A stretch of 64,000 nt of DNA from Theodoxus fluviatilis (taxonomy: Eukaryota; Mollusca; Gastropoda; Cycloneritida; Neritidae): the NCBI GenBank assembly GCA_034096865.1, contig JAWQFJ010000635.1, positions 60,001-124,000 of the forward strand. Reading direction: 5' to 3'. A program made the position numbers and the translations under genes. This document shows, in pieces, positions 61,106-64,000 of this stretch; positions within the stretch are counted from its first letter, which is position 1; every line of letters starts with the position of its first letter. The notes under the pieces are model-generated. The model made no database searches. It saw only the letters and a program-made list of their open reading frames with translations, and was not told where the DNA came from.

Positions 61106-62048
61106 CATCTTCCCACCATCGGTCGACCATCAACAGCATTCCCCATCCCCAATTCCTCTGCCTCCGCAGACTGTGCAGTGAGGACCTTGACTTTCAAGAC
61201 AAGTCAAACGGTGCGATTCTTCCTGGCCTGCCTCTATCCCCTGCTTATCCTCAGCGCTGCCCTCCACAAGGTGAGTCAATTCACATGCACCCAGGCACTT
61301 CAGTCCCCCAACCAAAGCCGTCCATGCCCCACAAGTCCTCATCCACCACCCACACAACCATTTTATCCGCCGCATTCTCTTGTTCAAGTGGCATAACCTC
61401 TCCAAGTCAGCCCCACATCGTTTCCTTTCTCCCCAGGCTCATATACCGCCGTGACTAAAAATAGCGAGGCTTACTTGTACACTCACTACTATGCTCACCT
61501 TCACCTCCTCCCCTAGAACACCTGGCACCACACCGTGCATTGTTGCCCAATGTCCCGCCTGTAGCCACCTTTCACCGTCCAACCCAGTGCGCCCACACAA
61601 AACTTCCGTCACAGTAAAACATCCATTCACATGCTGTTACGAAACGCATATTTCCCTTTTGATGTTGGTTGTGGTTATGTTATGCAGTGGGTTGGGAAGT
61701 GTCTGCCAAGCCGTAATGTAGCTTTGATATTTCTGCCAAGCCAGTGTTAATAGCGAGATCATTCTGAACACATAGATGTAGTATCTCTGACACAGGTTGG
61801 TCACGTGCCTTCGAATCCACATTCCAATGATTCTACCAATCAAAATTCAACATGATCAGAAGACCATTGAGAGTAAAAAGAGGCGATTCTATTTCACTCC
61901 AATTATTTATCCCGATAGATAAACACAAATTTGGTGTTCTAATAAAACTAATCTATGAGATTTTCAGGAAATCATTTGAGAACTACTTTTAGCGCGAACG
62001 TGTCTATAAGGTTGCAAACTGCCTTGAGCACGTGCGATTGTGTATATA
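61106..62048. other. spacer, no recognised gene
   Basis: Only short frames, nothing with a motif. Confidence 0.4.
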
Positions 62049-62050
62049 TA

Positions 62051-62886
62051 CAGTCGCCGCTTATTAAAAACACATTGGGACCGAACAAAAGTGTTTTTAA
62101 TAAGCGGCGTTTTTATTAACCGGCACTTCCCGCTTCACCAAGCCGTTGCGTTTCTTCCACCTGTTAAACCACCCATTTGTAGCTTTGAATTCGGAGCGAC
62201 CAAGCTGGGAAGCAATCTGTTCCGCCTTCTGACACAGGATTGGGCCGTTTACAGGTGTGTTGCGCGCTTGGATAGAGTCGAACCACCGCTTTAAGCCATC
62301 TTCTGTCTCTTTATCCTTCCCGCAGCGCCGACGCTTCCTTTGGCCTTGACTGGAGCCCTCTGCGATATCAGCCCTAAGTTCATCTTCTTTTTTCAGTGTC
62401 TGGCACAGAAATGATGCCGACACACCCAAAATGTCAGCACCCTCCCTCAAACTTTTAGAATTTAGCTCTCGGTAGCGATCAAGCAAGTCCACTTTGTCTT
62501 TGGGTGTCATTTCTGTTCTTTTTCTTTTCTTTGGAGCTGAAGTTAAAGCCATTTTCTGATTCACTGCTTATCCAGCGAGACTAGACAGTGTTGAATTGAC
62601 ATCTGACGGTTTGCTGACAAGGGTGTAATCACTGTTCACACAAACGCTGAAGCGTCTTTAGTTGTCATCTAACGGTTTGCTGACAAGAATTCACAACCAG
62701 AGATCGACTCTGACCCTCCGAACAGCGAGAAAAAGAACAGAAAGTGTTTTTATTAAACGGCGCCTGTATATTTAATAACCGGCGCAATTTTACATATGTT
62801 ATATAGTGGTAAATCCGGACCGGACCAACTGTGTGTAAAAAACGGCTGTTTTTATTAACCGCGTGTTTTATAAGCGGCGACTACTG
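62051..62886 (-). mobile_element. internally deleted Tigger-type element, 836 bp
   Basis: TA at 62049-62050 and 62887-62888. Left CAGTCGCCGCTTATTAAAA, right (inverted) CAGTAGTCGCCGCTTATAAAA. The left terminus is itself a hairpin: cgccgcttattaaaaacac (62054-62072) pairs with gtgtttttaataagcggcg (62091-62109). More copies of ttattaa-cggcg lie inside the right end. Confidence 0.92.
62097..62564 (-). pseudogene. Tigger transposase DNA-binding domains only
   Basis: 155-codon frame: KKRKRTEMTPKDKVDLLDRY, SLREGADILGVSASFLCQTL (psq HTH), then the CENP-B-type second HTH: GLKRWFDSIQARNTPVNGPI, KAEQIASQLG, ATNGWFNRWKKRNG. It terminates in the TIR, with no DDE core. A protein with only the DNA-binding part could bind element ends without cutting and so act as a repressor; that is inference. 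Confidence 0.85.
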
Positions 62887-62888
62887 TA

Positions 62889-63780
62889 GTAATACACGCG
62901 ATCTTTGGACCTACTATAAACGCAGCGAAAAGGATTCCTATGGGTCCGGGCTGGTTTCGTGAATCTATGGTTATACTCTCGCAAGTAAATGCTTTCTGGC
63001 CGGAACCTGTGGTCTAACTGCCTTCACACTGTTTGACGAGCTCCACACTTCGATCATTCGTGTATCGACTGATGGAGTCAGTAAGTGATTTAACCTACAT
63101 TCCGTCTGTGTTGAACGTTAATCGAATGGAAGTTTCTTCTGTAGGAATCCGTCCGATTCCGAAGTTCGATATTATCGGATAGCTCAGAAGCAGTTTTTCT
63201 AAGTTTAATCCTTCTAAGCATACATTAAATTAATGATTCCTCATCAGCAAAAGCACTCAGTGGGTTTCTGTGTGTATCGAAGATTATGCAGACGGGATTG
63301 GTTGCCTTACTCGCTCAATGAAGTATAAATATTGCTGTTGTATTCAAAGTCCTTATAATTAGTAGAGTTCACAATATTACACTCTTGTGATTCGAATTTT
63401 ACCGCATACAAGTTTTACATTCATGGGAAATCGATGTTTAGAAAATGAATTGACGAAAACATATGGCTGCCAGTATCGAGTGTATCACACAAGCGGAGGA
63501 ATACACTCACGATGTGATATGCCATTCAGCGTGGCCGAGACTCTGTGTTCAGAACGGTGGTATGCATGTTATGGAAGAATTAAGGCTATCACGTGACCAA
63601 CCTGTTGCTGAGACTATATTCACTAGTCTCAGCCACGCTGAATGTAGCGAGATTTGTGTGGCGTGTGGAAACCTGGAAGGAAAACCGAATGGTGAACCTT
63701 GTTTTCCTTCTTATAAAGAAATGGACTTAGTAGAACGTTTGGGATGAGATTGAGCACATCTCGGTTTGTATTCAGCCATT
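62889..63780. other. spacer with a spaced inverted repeat
   Basis: cattcagcgtggccgagac (63522-63540) and gtctcagccacgctgaatg (63627-63645) are inverted copies with one mismatch, 86 bases apart. Two short frames here have no motif. Confidence 0.5.
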
Positions 63781-63782
63781 GA

Positions 63783-64000
63783 CCAATCCCCAGTGGACTT
63801 TTTAGAAGACGGACTAATGAGACAGCTCAATTAACTGATCAATGGAAAGATGACTGGTTGTGTGGACCGTTGATTGGTCGTTTGGAGTAAAAACCTGACT
63901 CAAGACACTCTCCATTGATGTGATTGGTCGAGGACAGCTAGTGGATTTTCGCTGTCGTATAAAAACCCGTGTTGTGGAATTATAGGGTGTGCCTGGTCCA
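63783..64000 (+). promoter_or_regulatory. CCAAT/TATA promoter-like block at window edge
   Basis: CCAAT at 63783, ATTGG (inverted CCAAT) at 63873 and 63923, and TATAAAAA at 63958-63965. ATTGGTC occurs twice in the same context. With TATA at -30 the start site would be near 63990, and any gene lies beyond the window on the plus strand. Confidence 0.45.

Noticed and set aside
63387..63747. 69- and 94-codon overlapping frames
   Set aside because: No domain, and they overlap an inverted repeat; likely chance.

Overview
This is eukaryotic DNA: split genes with GT-AG introns, poly(A) signals, very long microsatellites and a dense load of metazoan-type mobile elements. The one ordinary host gene I recognise encodes TRAP-delta (SSR4), a conserved animal ER-translocon subunit. 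The element mix (Tigger/pogo, hAT, Penelope-like, several LINE lineages including a restriction-endonuclease type, and a tetranucleotide-tailed SINE) fits a marine invertebrate, most likely a mollusc and probably a gastropod. That assignment is inference. I see no rRNA, tRNA or CRISPR.

Layout. 0-1 kb: end of a LINE on the minus strand. 2.0-9.9 kb: SSR4, six exons encoding 172 aa, with introns holding microsatellites and a SINE. 10-15.8 kb: repeat-rich wreckage, including a Penelope remnant, SINE copies A-E, a decayed Jockey-type LINE, a THAP exon and the C-terminus of a pogo-like transposase. 15.8-21.4 kb: an almost full-length LINE (minus) whose endonuclease ORF carries about 25 in-frame copies of a 51-bp minisatellite. 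21.8-28.1 kb: remnants of an RLE-type LINE, a polypurine tract, an 8 x 50 bp minisatellite, an internally deleted Tc1/mariner element and two further LINE remnants. 28-34.6 kb: microsatellites, an unclassified unit bounded by direct repeats, a 199-bp satellite, a 45-bp palindrome and an AGCGCT-rich MITE.

34.7-42 kb is the most interesting part. A 192-codon reading frame is split by two insertions. One is a MITE that itself holds a Penelope-like element with a minimal hammerhead-ribozyme motif. The other is a 5.5-kb Tigger-type transposon with TA target duplications. The Tigger transposase (DD29D, one intron) continues in one frame, apart from two nonsense codons, through two PCNA-interaction-like motifs and a Glu/Gly minisatellite into an OTU-type cysteine protease domain.

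42-49.3 kb: a Cys-rich gene remnant, a foldback/Tigger-like composite and repeat arrays. 49.36-54.75 kb: a hAT transposon with an apparently intact four-exon transposase (877 aa) that also has an N-terminal PIP-like motif. 54.8-64 kb: a TIR repeat, sparse unique DNA, a palindromic Penelope tail, a SINE cluster, a LINE 3' end, a deleted Tigger element whose left terminus is itself a hairpin, and a TATA/CCAAT promoter-like block at the window edge whose gene would lie outside. Apart from SSR4, the coding content is transposon machinery, and most copies are broken.
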